Shown: positions 13,401 to 28,400, counted from the first letter of the stretch. The stretch is 64,000 nucleotides of DNA from Diphasiastrum complanatum (GCA_029204225.1 CM055096.1:32561076-32625075); one strand, 5' to 3'. Numbers and translations are program-made. The notes: generated from the letters alone by a model not told the origin.

Positions 13401-16400
13401 TAAAAATATCATGAGGCAAATCACAAACCTCAAGCAGAGATCCATGGAATAAAGCGAAAGAAGATACAACCTAATCACCAATAGCGAGGGAACCAGCAAA
13501 CGTGGACCTGTGAAGAACCCCATAGAAATTAGCAGGAACATCGGTCATAACGGACTCAAGAGATGGAGATATAGAGACCAATGGAGAAGATACTGCGCCA
13601 ACCACCGAACCAAGAGGGCTATTTGAGGTAGGCGCAAAAGCTCATCACCATCTATTGGATCTCTTACATGATGCTCCATAGGAGTGTCTATGCTTTTTCA
13701 CTTATCCATATTAAATCTCTTAAGTAGTGAAGTAGCATACTGGTATTGACAAATAAAACGATAACAAGATGTCCAAGGTATACGGCCTCAATATTAATGA
13801 AACCAGGAATGACTACCGAATACGATATCTGTGAATCAAGGCATATAGGCGCAAGGCACGTAGCAACAACCTGTAAATCCGGAGCAGCATCAACCTGAGT
13901 AAGAGGACCCACGGGCGGTGAAAGTGAAGCAGCAACTAATGTACTCTGAATGAAAAGAAGAGCTGCATCATGAGCCTTTGGCAGGCTACGCATAAACTGC
14001 TTCCCGGTAACCAACTGATAGTCACTCTGGGAATCAATACCAGAAAGTAAATGATGCCGACCAACATGTGTAAAAGACAGTGTCTGCTGAAAAAGATCCA
14101 CAGCAACAGTACCAAGTAATGAAAACCAATCTGCACCAAGAATAATGTCATAGCGCTCTAGATGAATAATATAGAAATCTGCTTGTCCAGAGAAGTCACC
14201 AATGCTATAGTCCAAGCCCTGAAACATCTGAGAACTAGAAAAAGAATGGGAACGAGCAACCTCGACACTGAGAGACTGTGTAGCAGAAATAGGTGTAGCA
14301 CGAATCCTGGTGGAAATGTAGCTGCTAATAAATGAATGTGTACTGCCAGTATCCACCAAAGCAATATACTCTCGCCCCAAAATGCGAACATGTAACCGAA
14401 TAGAAAGAGGACTAGGACGCCCACCAGCCCAAGTAGCATAAGCAAGTTGTGCATGGCAAGCGGCGGAAACAGGATCAGCAGGAAGCGGGTCAGCCGGCTC
14501 ATCAACAGAATGTGGGTCAGGAGTATCAAGAATATGGATTTAAACATCAAAATCATCAGGAGGAAGAGCCTCATGGTAAAAAACAGCAGTAGGAGGACCA
14601 TGAGGAACGGTAGTAGAAGAGGCCAAAGTAGAAGCAGTGGAATGAGAGCAAGAAAAACGAGAAGAAGTGGATAACTCAGGATACTTATGCTGCAAGGTAG
14701 TAGCCAAGGAGATAGCATCTGACAGAGTAAGAGGCCGAAAAGATGAGACATCATATCGTAAGGTGTCTCTAAGACCAGCAATAAAATGTGAAATAAGCTC
14801 TGTAGGATGAAGATCAGTAAAAAGGTAGGAAAGCTTAATAAACTGATCAATATAAGCAGTCAAATCACTAGTATGGCGAAGGCTACGAAACAGATCACGT
14901 TGGCAAACCAACCATTGTGGGTCAATCATAGTTTTTATTATCATGCCGAAAAGTAGGCCATATATGTAATCCCTCACGAGTAGGCTCAGAGCGATAGACA
15001 CGCCACCAAGTCTGAGCTCGACCATCTAAATGTAACGCAGCCAACTGCACTTTTTGGGTTTCAGTCTTGGGATACACAAGAAAATAGGTCTCTAACTTAG
15101 AAAACCAATTTTCCAAGATATTCCCATCAGATGAACCAGAATAAGTAGTAAGCTGGATGCGATCACGAAAATCACGAGCAAAATGAGGCTCAGGATTACC
15201 TGAAAAAGTAGAAGAAGGAAATCTTGGTGGTGCGGAGGGAAATCCGGGTGGTGGTACAGAAGACCCGAAAGGAGACCCATAAGAACTAGCACTATATGAA
15301 GGGAGACCAAACGTACTACCAAAAGCACCTCTTGAAGATGGAGATGGAGCAGGAGCAGGCGTACTCAAAATAGGAAATAAAGGTGCTTTACCAGGACGAT
15401 GAAGAATGTCTGGGGGGGTGGTATCCCCTCGTGGTAGGATAGTCTCAAGGCTAGAAAGAATACGATCAATACAACTCTCAAGATGATCCATGCGGGAATC
15501 AATATGTGTAAAACGATCATCTAAAGAGCTCTGCGGAGGGTCTTCTGATGAAGAAGTCGCCATAGGGACTAAGGAAGAGACAAAAACCTGAGGGAGAGGA
15601 CGTTTGTCGTCACCCCAACTTAGTCTAGCTGCCGAAATCACCCAAAAATGGCACGTAAACAGTCAATCAAGATGGATACTAATCAGAAAATGAGGGGCTG
15701 AGAAAGTAGAAGGTTTCTAACAAAATGGAAAAATGGAAAGAGGAGGGTGTGAGGCAACAAATATGAACAGGAATAGGGGGCTGGAAAGAGCAGTATGTGA
15801 GCAGAAAAGACAACAAGTAGGTGCAAAAAGGAAGTGCAAAAAGGGCGCAAGCAATACCTGGGTGGGTGCTGATCCGTCGTTCACTCGATAGTGCCAACAA
15901 AGAGAGGTAAAAACTGAAGATAATAGGGCATTGGGCAGCAACTACCAAGATCCACAATATGCTGAAGAATAGGCTGAAAAAAAAGGTGCTGAAGTAAGGT
16001 GCCGAACAGCCTCCAATCAATAGCCGAAACGGACAGCAAGTCGGTGAAAAGAACCGCTAAAAATGAGACGGTAGTAGGGCGCTGGACAGCCTTCAGTCAA
16101 TATAAAAAATGGACAGCAAATCGGTGACGAAAACTATCGAAAATGATGAGGTAGTAGGGTGCTGGGCAATAGCTATCAAATCTGCAAAAACAATGAAAAT
16201 TTGCCAAAAAAATCGACGAAAGTGATGGGTTACCGCTGAAAATGAGATGATAGTAGGGCGCTGGACAGCCTCCAATCAATATCAAAAATGGACGGCAAAT
16301 CGGTGAAGAAAAGTGTCGAAAATGATGAGGTAGTAAGGCGCTGGGCAATAGCTACCAAATCTGCAAAAACAATGAAAATCTACCGAAAGAATTGACGAAA

Positions 16401-19400
16401 GTGATGGGTTAGCAGGGCGCTGGATAGCCTCCACCAAACTGCAAAAAATGATGAAGAAATTGTCGAAAGTGATGGGCACTAGGGCACTACTGGACAGCCA
16501 CCACCAATCTGCAAAAATGACGAAGAAAAATCGATGAAAGTAATGGGTGGTAGGGCACTGGACAGCCTCCACCAATCGGCAGGAAGGTTGACGGAGAAAA
16601 ATCGATGAAAGTGATGGGTGGTAGGGCGCTGGACAGCCTCCACCAATCTGCAGGAAAGTGCTTTGATACCAAGTTACAAGCTAAGATTCACTAGCTATGC
16701 TAGAAAGCAGGAAGAGAATGCTTAAAGAGGCTAAAAGAGGAGCAATCATCATCAACTGAATAAAGGAATACAATGCTGCCCTACTTATACCCTCTCCCTG
16801 AATCAAATGGAGGATTTAAAAAAGGGAGGGAAAAGGATTTGGAGGGAAAATAGTGCGCCCTCCCAATAGGAGGACCCCCACTCCAAATCAATGTGACCAA
16901 GTCCTAAAAATATAACCAAATAGGGCCCAAGGCCAGTATATGAATAAAAAGGGCCCTTAGGCCTGCTTATGCATAATAACAATAAAAGAATGGACGCGGC
17001 GAATGTAATGAGCCAAGTCCATAACTATGGCCCTGCTACTGCTACTGATCGTGGCCGTGATGGGTTTGGCTCTGCCGAAGAAGTCCATGATGGCCTTGCT
17101 GCTTTTGCTACTACTGAAGGAGGCTGTGATGAGCCTGCTGATGATGAACTAGGCCACGATGGCCCTGCGCCGCTATTGCCAGCCCCTGATCCTGTGCTAG
17201 CCCCTGATCTTGTGCCAGCTCCTGATCTCTGCAGAGAATCAAGTTTTGCGACTCGCTATAGCCTGAGAATTGAGATTTGTCGCAACCATGGTCCACACAA
17301 AGACGAGTTCCTCTATGTTTTTTATTAACCAAAAGTACATGTGCTCCCCAAGGGGACTTACTAGGCCTAACATGGCCCATTCTTAAATAGTTTTGTAGTT
17401 GCTTAAACACTTGATCCTCTTCCATAGTGCTCATTCTATATGGGTACATTGATACAGTTGAGCTTTTGGAAAGAAGCTTTATTTCATGGTCGACACCTCA
17501 AGAGGGGGGAAGACCCTCAAGATTTTGGTCCATAGTAGATCGTTTCTTTGTTTCGCTTCGTCCAGAAGATACATCCCTCGCCTTGAAAAGGACTTCTTGC
17601 CCTTTGCCTCGTGCTGTCCAGCAGGCTCGGACTTGGCTACTATACGAGTGTCATCACATATTTTGGCATAGCGAATTGTGTCGTCGAGAGTAAGAGACTG
17701 GTTCCTCCTTACCTCAAGCTGAAAATGCTTTGCAAACTTAAGATAAAATGCAATTTAACCAAAGTAGGCTCTATTCTAGTTGCAGGTAGGCTGCCATGTA
17801 GGCAGTGAGCTGGCTGCCATGTGGGCAGGCAAGCTGCTATGCAGATTGTCACGTAGGCAGTCCCGCAGCCTGCTGTCCGTTTTTTATCTTAGAATTAAAA
17901 CAATTGATTTTGCCAAAAAAATTGGAAAAGAAGATGTTAAAAAAAGCCCAAAAACTGGTTTGGAACCCTAATCCGGGGTTTCCTGCAACAATTTAAAATA
18001 ACTTACATAAAATGCCAAAAACGTACAATTCATTCTAATGGAACGAGAAAACTTGACACACTGTTCAAGGTCTACCAATTCTTACAAACTCTAAAACAAG
18101 TGCCGGTCAACCACAAGAAACTGAACACTCATGTTCCACCCCACTATAGGATCCAATCTAGATCCACCCTCCATGCCCTGGCCTGTGACCTAAAACAAGC
18201 AGGATCCAACCTCCAACCCTAACAACGTCCCATACCACCCCTAGAGCTCTCAGTCATCTCCTTCCCCTACCTAGCTCTCATCCTGGCTATGCACATGCAC
18301 ACTACCATCCACCTTCTCCTTGGTAGATAGAATGAATGGTAAGTGAGATCTTCTCCCCTTCTATACCTTGGAAGGTAAAAGTCTCCATGCCAAGCACATA
18401 TCCCTGATTACAACAAGTGGCCTACATGCAGTCCACAAGTCATTGGTCAAGTCAACAGGCCCAGTCCAATGTCCGGTTTCAAGTTAGGTGTGGGACCCAA
18501 GCGGTCGGGTCCCTAACAAGTACCCAAGATGAGTTAGTGCACATCGCTCACCAAATCGATAACCGAGTCTGTGTTTAGGCATCATAAATATCTTCTCAAA
18601 CAGTGAGTTATTCAAAAAGTGCAGAATCTTGTGAATGGTCATATATCTTTGTTGTTTACCGGTTCTGAACGACCAGAAGAGCATCTTATATGTTTCTATA
18701 ACTTAATGGAGAAATGATATGTTATCAGCGAAAGAGGATATGGACCTCCAGTTCGAATCATTTGAAAATTGTCATAGAGCATCTTAGTTTTGAGTCATTC
18801 AATGGGAACAATGTCTGCTAGTAGATTTGTTCGTCCCACACTGATTTTTTTTACTGTGGCAAGCTTGGAGTCAACACATTTATAAATACGGTGGGTAGGC
18901 TTTTAAAGAATCGATAATTTGAGCCTTCATTAGTTGAGATTATTTTCTAGTGCCTTATTATGTCTGATGGAAAATATGGAATCAGCTAAGCATTTTCCTA
19001 GCAATACCCTTTTGTATTCTGTCTTGATGTCTGTGCTGTATCCAACTCCAGTTCATGTTTTTTGTTTCCAGATATGGAGACTCAGACGGTTTCTGCTGCT
19101 GTCACCAGTTCTTTATACCATTCAGAAGATCCTGTCACTGCTTGCAGTTTGCATCATGACAAAGGTCATCGTTGGTTCCGCAGGTTAAGTGGGGATATGT
19201 GGCATACACTTGGAGTCCCTGATGTCTTGGAGAGAGACTTAGGCTTTTCTTTTGATCAGGGTGATATATATTGCATCATTTGCCGTGAGAGTGGAAAATT
19301 TGAAATCTATGAACTACCAGGAATGACGTGTGTTTACTCTGTTGATAGATTTACTTATGGCTTTAGTGTCTTAATAGATAGTAGTGTATCGAGTAAGGGT

Positions 19401-22400
19401 GCCGTCTGCAATGGGACTTTGCCAACAGCACAAGATGAAAGCAATAAAGACTCTTTGCCTGAGGCTGGCATAAAACTAAAAGTAGTCAGTGTATGTATGG
19501 AAACTTGGGGTGAAAAGTTTGAAAGTCCATTTCTCTTTGCAGTTTTAAATGATGGAACTTTATTATGCTACCATGCCTTTTGTTATGAAGGATATGAAAG
19601 TAATTCAACTGTAGAAGAAGAGGGGTTAGTCAATGGAATTGCAATTAACAAAGATACCAGCAGTGCCAGGTTCAGAAATCTACGTTTTGTTCGGGCTCCA
19701 TTAGATTTGGTCAGTGCAGGAGAGGAAGTGGCTGAGGGTAGTAGTGTGGATAGTCAAAGGATTATTTCTTTCAAAAATGTTGGTGGTATGCGAGGAGTAT
19801 TTCTTACAGGAGCCAGACCTATGTGGTTGATGCTCTGCAGAGAACGCATACGGCCCCACCCTCAGGTACAATGAATAAGATTGCCCATTAGTTTGCTCTG
19901 ATTTTGAAGGTAAGTTGTCACCTATTGGCCAGAAACTAGGAGGTACTTTATATCATGGTTGAGTGTTAGCTTGAAAGTATTTTGAAGTGCGTGGCATCTA
20001 GGAATCTGGAATTACAGAGGAAGTAATTTGTATCTGTAGATGGAAAAAGTAGAAGCTAGAATCTGCTTTGCTGTTAGAAAGTTGTGTTCAATTGCACTGT
20101 GCAAAATGTGAACCAAGTTCAATCTCAAGTGAGCCTAGCAGATAACTAATCTAAGCTGCAAGATGGTTTGTGCATGGGCACTGCATTATCTTGTGTGTTT
20201 TGATATGGCAAGATCTGAAAGGCTGGGCTGGTGAATTCTACGAAACTAGTGAAGCTTATATGCATAAGCTTCTAGATGAGACTCCAAAACTATATTCCTA
20301 CTAGTAAGTGTAGATTGTTATGTTAGTGTGATCTATCGGTTGGGCGTTTGCTTAAAGTGGCTCACACGACTGTGGCAGTATTGCGATGGATCGATACTGG
20401 CATTCACACCTCTTCACAATGTAAACTGTACTCACGGGCTGATCTACGTTTCTAATCAGGTCATGCATTGATCAAAAGTTTTGACTCCTCATTTGTCACT
20501 GAAACATTATATTACCTTTCATTCTATATTCTTTCTTGTATTCTGCATCCAGGTTGTGCATTGCATTGTGTTCCTGGGTATGAAATACCTGACTCTCTCA
20601 TGTTATTCGATAGCAATCATGTTTGAAGAGTGACATTAGTTTCTTTAATTGATGTGGCCTTTTATATGCAGGGTTTACTAAAGATTTGTCAGCTGCCTTC
20701 CCTCATCAACTATGACAATGACTGGCCAGTTCAAAAGGCATGCTATAAACAACCGTTTGTCCCTTTGATTCAGCTTCTTTTTTGACATTGTAGAGATCTG
20801 GTCCTTTGGTTTTGTCACGCTTGTCTTCACTGGTCATGTCTGAAGTTATTAGCTAATCTTCATCTCCACACAGGTTCTTCTAAGAGGAACACCTCATCAG
20901 ATAACTTACCATGGCGATACAAACCTCTATGCCCTGATTGTGTCATTCCCTGTAAGTTAATTCTTCGTACAACCCTGACACAAGTGTCATGTTCCAGATT
21001 CAATGAAAAATTTTATAATTGTGATGCTGGATCATATCCCTGCTGTGTGTGACTGGTATAGGCTCAAATAAAGTAGAACCAACACTCTGAAGTCTAGCTT
21101 TTAGTGGTGCTGATCTTGCTTTGTCAGAGCATCATCTGGTCCACAGCCCTCTGGAGCACGCCATCTAGAATGCTCAAAATGTACTCAGAAACTCTCTTAC
21201 TTTTTAGTCTTGTAACTTTCATGTAAAATTTTATATAGTATAAGTAACATCTATTATGTGGTTTTTGCAGTGTAGTAACGAAGCATCAGTTTGCTATCAA
21301 TAATTTCATACCCTGATTGATAAATCTGTCTATACCAATATATGCACAGTCTCTAGATTGGTATATACATATATGTGTATCAGTGTTGTGATCCACGGCA
21401 AAAACATTACGGAATGTTAGCGATCTGTGACCCGGATTGCAATTCTTTTCTTTTTGGAAAAAGACCTATGGCTTCTTTTTTTCGATAGTCTAGTTAGTGT
21501 TAAATGAACTCAAAAATCATCAATGAATGCATCAATAGAACAACGTATTGATAAACTGGAAAGAGTCCAAAAAACATTGCATACAGGTTAGAGCTTTATT
21601 GATCTGATCAATTATAGATAGAGAGACACTGCAAACCAAAAAGATGTTGGAGTGAAAACAGTCAACGTTACAAGCTTACTCTCAGGTTGGCATTGTGTAA
21701 TGTACTCATGTTCTGTTGAGCAGGTTCAGTTGATTCACATTTTTGTCACATGCTTTGAGATGGGTGCTTATGCTTCATAATTGTTGTTGGTTTGCTGTCG
21801 TTCAATACGGTTCCATGTGATTCCATTTGACATAATACATAAATAGAGATGTTCGATAAATAATCACGTAGTACCCAAAACTGGACTGCACTCTTGAAAC
21901 TCCCAGCAAACTAGGTAACTGAATTGCTCTTGAAAACACCTTTAAATTGATACCCATATTGGCACCCAAAAAAGAAAAAATTGGTATTCTGGGAAACTCA
22001 AATGGTAAATCCCAGATCACGTTCCCGAATGTGGGCTGCGAACGTGATTCACTGGGGGGTCGCAAATCGCAAAAGAAGAAATTTATTATTTGTAAATACA
22101 TACAATATGGGTATTAGTAGAAAGAGAAAACATGGAGGATTAAGATTAAAATTTCAAATGGGTTTCTAGCAATAAGGTGTATATATTTGCAAAAAACAAT
22201 CATCTTGGTTAAGCACGTGCTGCAACATGAGTATGAGTGGGACGTCGTCTCTGATCCCTATGAGCAGGTAAGTCGTCATCATCATCAGATGCTAGGTCCT
22301 GTCGTCTTCTCCTAGAGGAGGCAATCTGAGGCTGAGAAACATGACTCTGTTGGGCTGTCTGACATAGGCCCTGTCGTAGTAGAAACATCTCTCGTATCAT

Positions 22401-25400
22401 GAGTGCAACGCATCGGGAGTCCTCATAGGCTATGAGTGATCGTAGTGTGACGGTTGTGTCGCAAAATAGGCAATGGTATCTCCTTTTGATCTCATAGTAT
22501 ACAAGGCACCTAAAGATAAAGTGCTCTTTCGACTCCACCTCATCCAAGGAACATAAATGGCAAATCCACTCCTCTCTCAAGATACCATGGAACCTCCTAG
22601 TCTCAAAGCCAGCTGATGTGAAGATACGTGGAACTGTCCTAATGTAAATCTGGGGCTGTGTGATAATCTCGAGTCCAAATAGTGTGGCAAAACTGGGAAC
22701 CCTGCTATGTCTAGCTTAATAGAATGAGTCCAATAATAGTCGAGTAAAATAAAATGAGTCCGGGCTTAACCCCGGACTTAATAGTCCGATAATAGTCCGG
22801 TAAAATAATAGTCGGGCTTAACCCCAAGCTGTCACCTCCAAGTATTGGATTGTATTAGTGAGTTGTTACTATAGTGCATGCTTCCTCATACAAGGTAAAC
22901 TTTGTTTTCTTATTTCTTTCTTTTTAGTTTCTTACACTTTGTCGCCGTTTGTGACACAATTTACTTGTGTTGTTTCTTTATCCGATCAGATGAAAATGCT
23001 ATGGCTGCTTTTCAAGGTTGCAACAAATTTGTGATATCAAGTGTTGGAACAAGTTGCACTGACCCATCCATTTAAAATTAGTGGCTACTTGATTTCAGTG
23101 TTCGAAACTATTTGTTTGTTATGTTGTTATGTTGTTATGATGTTTCTTCTTTCACTATGCATAGCTTGGTCTTTGTGTTTTTGGAATATCTTCTTCTGTT
23201 TGCCTTGAGTCAATACAGTTGCTCTTTCAGTTGTATTTGTCTCATCAGCTGCATGCTGAAACAAGCTAATGCTAAAATGTCAAAATAGTTGTGACCATCG
23301 GAATATTGATGCAGGTTTTACATCCAAGTTATATGGTATTCCCAGCCCTAGGTGATCAATTAACAGGGTATCAAACAGATCAAATGGATAGTGTCGAAGT
23401 AGAGGGAGGACATAATCTAGTCAGTACTGAAGATTTTGAGGTGCGCATCATGAAACCTGCCAAGAAAGGTGTTGTTTGGGAGATAAAAGGAACGATAAAG
23501 ATGCAGGTTGCAGAAAATGCTATAACTGCACGCATTGTTAGCATCAAGGTAACTATAGCTTTTGGCTTCTTATGAAGGTTTTTAAGTAACATGTAAGAAA
23601 CTTAAATCGGTGTCACTAGTCATGGATGTTTTTAATTTGTTTTTAAATTCTAAATGATTCTGTTGGTATTGGGTTTTTTCAACTCTTGTCATTCAGAAGA
23701 CAAAATTGCAACAGGTTGCAATCATTTGCAGACTTATCTGGTTACATTGTCTAACAAACAGCAAAGCACCAGAAGAAAACTAGTCCACATAAGTTGTCCA
23801 ACCATGAAGAATTATCATTCCTGTGATGAGTGTGTTTTTCTGGAAAACTGCCCAACTATTTGACACTTGGAAATTGTTTTGTGGCATGTGCATGATTAGG
23901 TCTTGCATTAGCATTCTGAAAATAATGGTGTACTATTTCATGACACAAGAAATAAAAAAGCATAATCAGCATTCTATAGAATTTTTCTTGTTGAAGAAGT
24001 TTTTATTACAGTCGTTGTAAAGCTGGCAGGTGCCTTTGTGGCTTCCTTTCTGTTTTCTGATCTACAAAGGGTCTGTAGGTTGGGGTTAAGGGAAGCTAGC
24101 TATTTGTTGTTGGAAAGCAGAGACTTTGATGGTGACTTCTATGCACAGGATGAATTGTTGGTGGAAGTGGTTTTACTGAAAAATGATCTTGGAAATCATT
24201 GAGATTGAGATTTTGCAATGTCTCTCTATATAGGTACCTAGTACATGTTTTCTACATTCTTGTTTTCTAGCTGCATTGACTGCGATGTTGATAATCCTGA
24301 TACAGGAGACATGCATTTCCTGGTGATGCTTGCTCCTGATGTATATGCATGCTTTAAATTGGGATGACTGTACGATGTTGCAACCTATATCAGTGTTCTC
24401 TGATTCTGTGCAGCTGTTGAAAAGGATGGCTCTTTTGATGGTGAAGCAAGAGAGTGTCACTGCTACATGATGAATATTTTGTCTGTTCAGGGTCTTATTG
24501 CAAAAGTCTAGTTTAGTCCATAGTCAGTTTGCAATGCTTTGTTTCTTCTTGTTTGGGTTTGCAATGCTTTGTGAAAAGGATATCAGGTTAATGTGTGCTG
24601 AGAATGAGCTTTTTCCCCTGAAATTTTTTATATGCTGCAGAATGTGACAACAGACCAGATGAAAAACCTTTTGGCTATTGGAACAGCATATGCACAAGGA
24701 GAGGATGTGGCTTCAAGGGGTCGCATCATTCTTGTGGTGGTGGGACCTGAGTCAGATGACACAAATGTCTGGGTAAAAAAAGCTGAGTGTATTTTATATA
24801 TCTAAGGAAATTAAAGGAAGAATCTGGTTAGTAGCAGCAGTTTTTTGGTTTTAAATGATCTCCTTGGAGAGTAGATAAAAATTTTAGCTAGATAGAGCAT
24901 CTGCAGATTGCACATTCTAGTAGTTTTATAAGCTTAAAGATGCTCTGTAAATGTCTTTTGCTTGCTGATCTGCGTTAAAGAGCGACCAGAAAACCCTCAC
25001 TATTGCCCCATGCAAGGGAATTTTTTGGTAGAACCATGGGCTATGATGCGGACCTATCCATCCAGAAATCTAGTAAAGCATACCGTCAGGCACACATGAA
25101 ATAGTAGAATGTGTCAATAAATTGACGACCCCCGTCGAGATCTCAAGGAGGGTGTTGGTCGAGATTTCAATGAGGGCGTCGGTCGAGATTTCAAAAATGG
25201 GGTTTATGGATGATTAGTTCAAATGGCAAGCAATAACACGTCACAAAATAGTGTTCTGGAACAAGTTCCAGATTTCAGGGTAGGGCTTTCCGTAGTGTAA
25301 TGGAAAAGCAACTATAGTATCTCATTTTTAACTTGGTTTGTGCAGTGGCTAAAAGAATAATTCCTATGCAGAATGCAGTTGGATTTTGGGTGATTAGCTT

Positions 25401-28400
25401 TACTTTTAGTGCTAGTCCTAACAAATCCATTCTTTGTACTCAATCAAGTGACAGGATCTTAATGTGTAGATTTATAAACTTTCATACCTCCAATATGGAC
25501 ATAGGCCTGCATGACTTGCATTTGCTGGCTAGATGACATTATTCAAAATATGGATTAGTAGTCATCTAGTGACTACCTGTAAGGATCATTGAGTGAAGAT
25601 CCTCTAGATCCTGTTGCATGCGCCAAAAGGACTACTGTGGAGCCAAACCACCCAACCAATTGGAAGCTGAGAGTCAAACCCCAATCAACTTCTCCCCCGA
25701 GCCACAGTGATTCAATACAAGAGAAGTGAGGTTTCCGGCAATCAGAAACTGGAAAACAAATTTTTGGAAATGGGCAAGTTCCTACTAGATATAGGCCCCA
25801 AAAACCAAGGAATATCCCAAATAGGATCCCCAATTGCTTTTGATCTCCTCTACATGCACTAAAAGCAATCAATCACCATGCACTAGCTCCATATGTCCTG
25901 ATTAGAGCATACGGACCCTCACAAGGTTAGTTTTTACATTTATGGCCTAGTTTGGAATGGCGAGGCGTAACTAATAAACTCGTACATTGGAGTACCAAAT
26001 ATCCACGTCAAGGACTATTCCGAATCCATTATATAGGACATGGATGTAACCTACCCTACATCTTTGTTGCACTGCCATATCAGTTGATAAGATTTCGATT
26101 CGTGAGACTTGGGCATTATACACATGCACTATTGGTGATACTAGATCATAAAAAATACTCGAGTCTTTTTCCAAATACGCTATTGGTCCACTAGGAAGAT
26201 GGGAAACAAGAGATACGACAATTTTAGGTAGAGTGATCAAGACGGGTGATAAAACGTTCATATTATGGATGGAAAGTTTAGCCTGACGACCATCAATATC
26301 GTGGGCACGGTGACTGTTATGGGCACGCATTATAGTCCATACTTCTTTACTTCCGACAATTTTAGTGTACACGTAGTTTATATTACATGTGATGGGCCTA
26401 GAAATACTATTTTACATGGTTTTCTTGGGCTTCTTGTAGGGGAGTTCTACGATTTTGAAGATCTTAGTTGGACATCTGCTTGTGCTATCGGTGGCCATTG
26501 ATATTCATACAGTTTCTTAGTTGGAGAATGTTGTGTTAATTTCTTTTGCTGTTTTTTATGCATCAATACTTGTGAATCTATTCATAACATGATATCAGAG
26601 CACTTTCTTGAGCGATTGGGAGAGTTTTTATGTTTTATGGTTTCTTTGCAGGTTTTTGGATCTTATGTTTGTTTTTGTGATTTTCTTTGCAAGTTTAAGG
26701 ATCTTCATTGAAGGACTAAGATCTGCTATCTCTTTTCTCTCTTCATCTCTCTCTAGTTGGATCTTCATCTTTTGGTGGATCTTCAGCTCTCTCTTCCTAG
26801 ACAGTTTTTTGGACGTTTTTTTTTCTCTCTAGCCATTTTCTCTCTCTAGAATTTTTTTTCGCATTTTTTGTCATAACTTTTTTGTTTGTGATCGAACTTG
26901 AGTTTTGTTAGTTGCATTGGGTTCGTAGCAAGTCGGCGCCTATGATGATGTGAGTTTTTTTGCTGGCCGTTTTTTGGAAACCCTAAATTCAGAAACCTTA
27001 ATTTTCAGTTTTTGGAAAGACTCTTCTTTTTCATCCTTTTTCGTAATAGAAGTTCAAAATAATCATATGGATGAGGGCTAGGCTGAGCCAAGACTATTGA
27101 TCCAAGTTTCATGTCAAACGGAGGTCTACATCCAAAGATCTCGCAAAGTTTACCAAAGGAGTATTCTTTTTACTTTTCAATTTTTTAGTTGTTCTATTTA
27201 CATATGTGATTAGATCTTGTTCTTTCCTATCGTTCCTTGATTTTTAAGATCCATTTTGTATCCATTTTTGACCTTTTACAAGTGAAGGTATTGAAAAGTC
27301 AAACCTTGGTCAAATTGGACTTTTTTGTTTTTTGTTCTAAAAGATTCTGGTTTTGGATCTTTACATACCATTGCACTTTACGGTTTGCCAAACAAATGTT
27401 TTATTCTCAAGATATCCCTACTGCACCACCTTCAGTCCATTTGCGAATTTTCTTTGTGACTGTCCAACGCCCTACTACCCCACATTGAGCGGCCATTTTG
27501 GTAGCTTCTTCACCACCTATCACTTGCTGGATTTTTTGTCACATTTGGGCAACTTACTTCATTACTTGGTGCTCCCTTTCGTGGTGTTTTCTTCTTTTGG
27601 CATTCCCTTGTTTCATGGCCTTTTCCCATTGGTGTTGATTAGAGCCTACGTTGAGGTGAGGACTAGTGTCCTCTCCCTCAGGGTTTGTGAATCTTCCACA
27701 TTCCAATGTTGGTATACAAAAGAAAAATTGGATTATTCGTCACATTTCCTTTTCATTTTCCTTCACACTTTATGTTTTCCCGTTTTGATTCCATTTTCTT
27801 TATTTGTTTTCTGTTTTGTAAAAAAAAAACGACAAAATGATGACACATTTCTCTTTTCCTAAGTATTTCGCTTTTTCCTCTATATCTTGTTGCATTGTCG
27901 ACTTCACCGACTGGGTGAATAATTTTGAGAATTATTTTTTCACTTATTCAAGTTTAGATGTTATGAAAATCGGGATGGCTTCTCTATGGTTAGATGGCCA
28001 TGCAAAAGTTTGTTTTTCCGTCTATCGTCGCACTCATCCTGCTCTCATATGGGGCATATTTTTAGAAGATCTATTTGCTGCCCCACTTTCTGCTTTACCT
28101 TCTACATGGGAGGTCGAGTCTTCACATAGTCCTCAGACAATGATAGAGTCCCATAGTCCTGAGATAGTGATATAGAGTCACATTGTCCTATTGTCAAGAC
28201 ATATAGTCCTATTGTAGCGTCACATAGTCCTATTGTCGAGTCTCGTAGTTCTATTGAGATTAAGTCATACGTATCTATACTTGTTGAGTCTCCTTATATA
28301 GTGATCGACTCTCAGATCAAGAGGGATACACATAGCGAGTTAGATTCAGTTCTTGGGGTATAGCCTCTAGGCTCATCATAAAAAGCGATACGGAATCTTG

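Larger units (their letters stand above)
11588..17028 (-). mobile_element. Gypsy LTR element, minus strand, gag-protease present, polymerase missing
   Basis: The order on the minus strand is right LTR (about 16672-17028), primer site (16660-16671), repeated leader, gag, protease, a 2 kb non-coding segment and a truncated left LTR (11588-11688). The two LTR pieces share about 100 nearly identical bases (from AAGGCCAGTATATG to CATAACT). A purine tract (minus strand GCAGGGGAG) precedes the left LTR. RT, RNase H and integrase are absent and their place is taken by sequence found again at 46.5-50.0 kb. Confidence 0.75.

Noticed and set aside
13936..14850. Leu/Phe-rich minus-strand frames overlapping the gypsy gag and protease
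   Set aside because: Out-of-frame shadows of the real gag and protease frames.
15900..16660. CRISPR-like array
   Set aside because: The units are imperfect, variable in spacing and part of a plant retroelement leader.
20554..20580. Possible CPSF160 exon after the acceptor at 20553
   Set aside because: Its codons do not match the family. The missing exon is fully accounted for by 20379-20459.
27237..27862. Phe-rich open frames of 83 and 169 codons
   Set aside because: Pyrimidine-rich retroelement leader; only the later gag stretch has family similarity.
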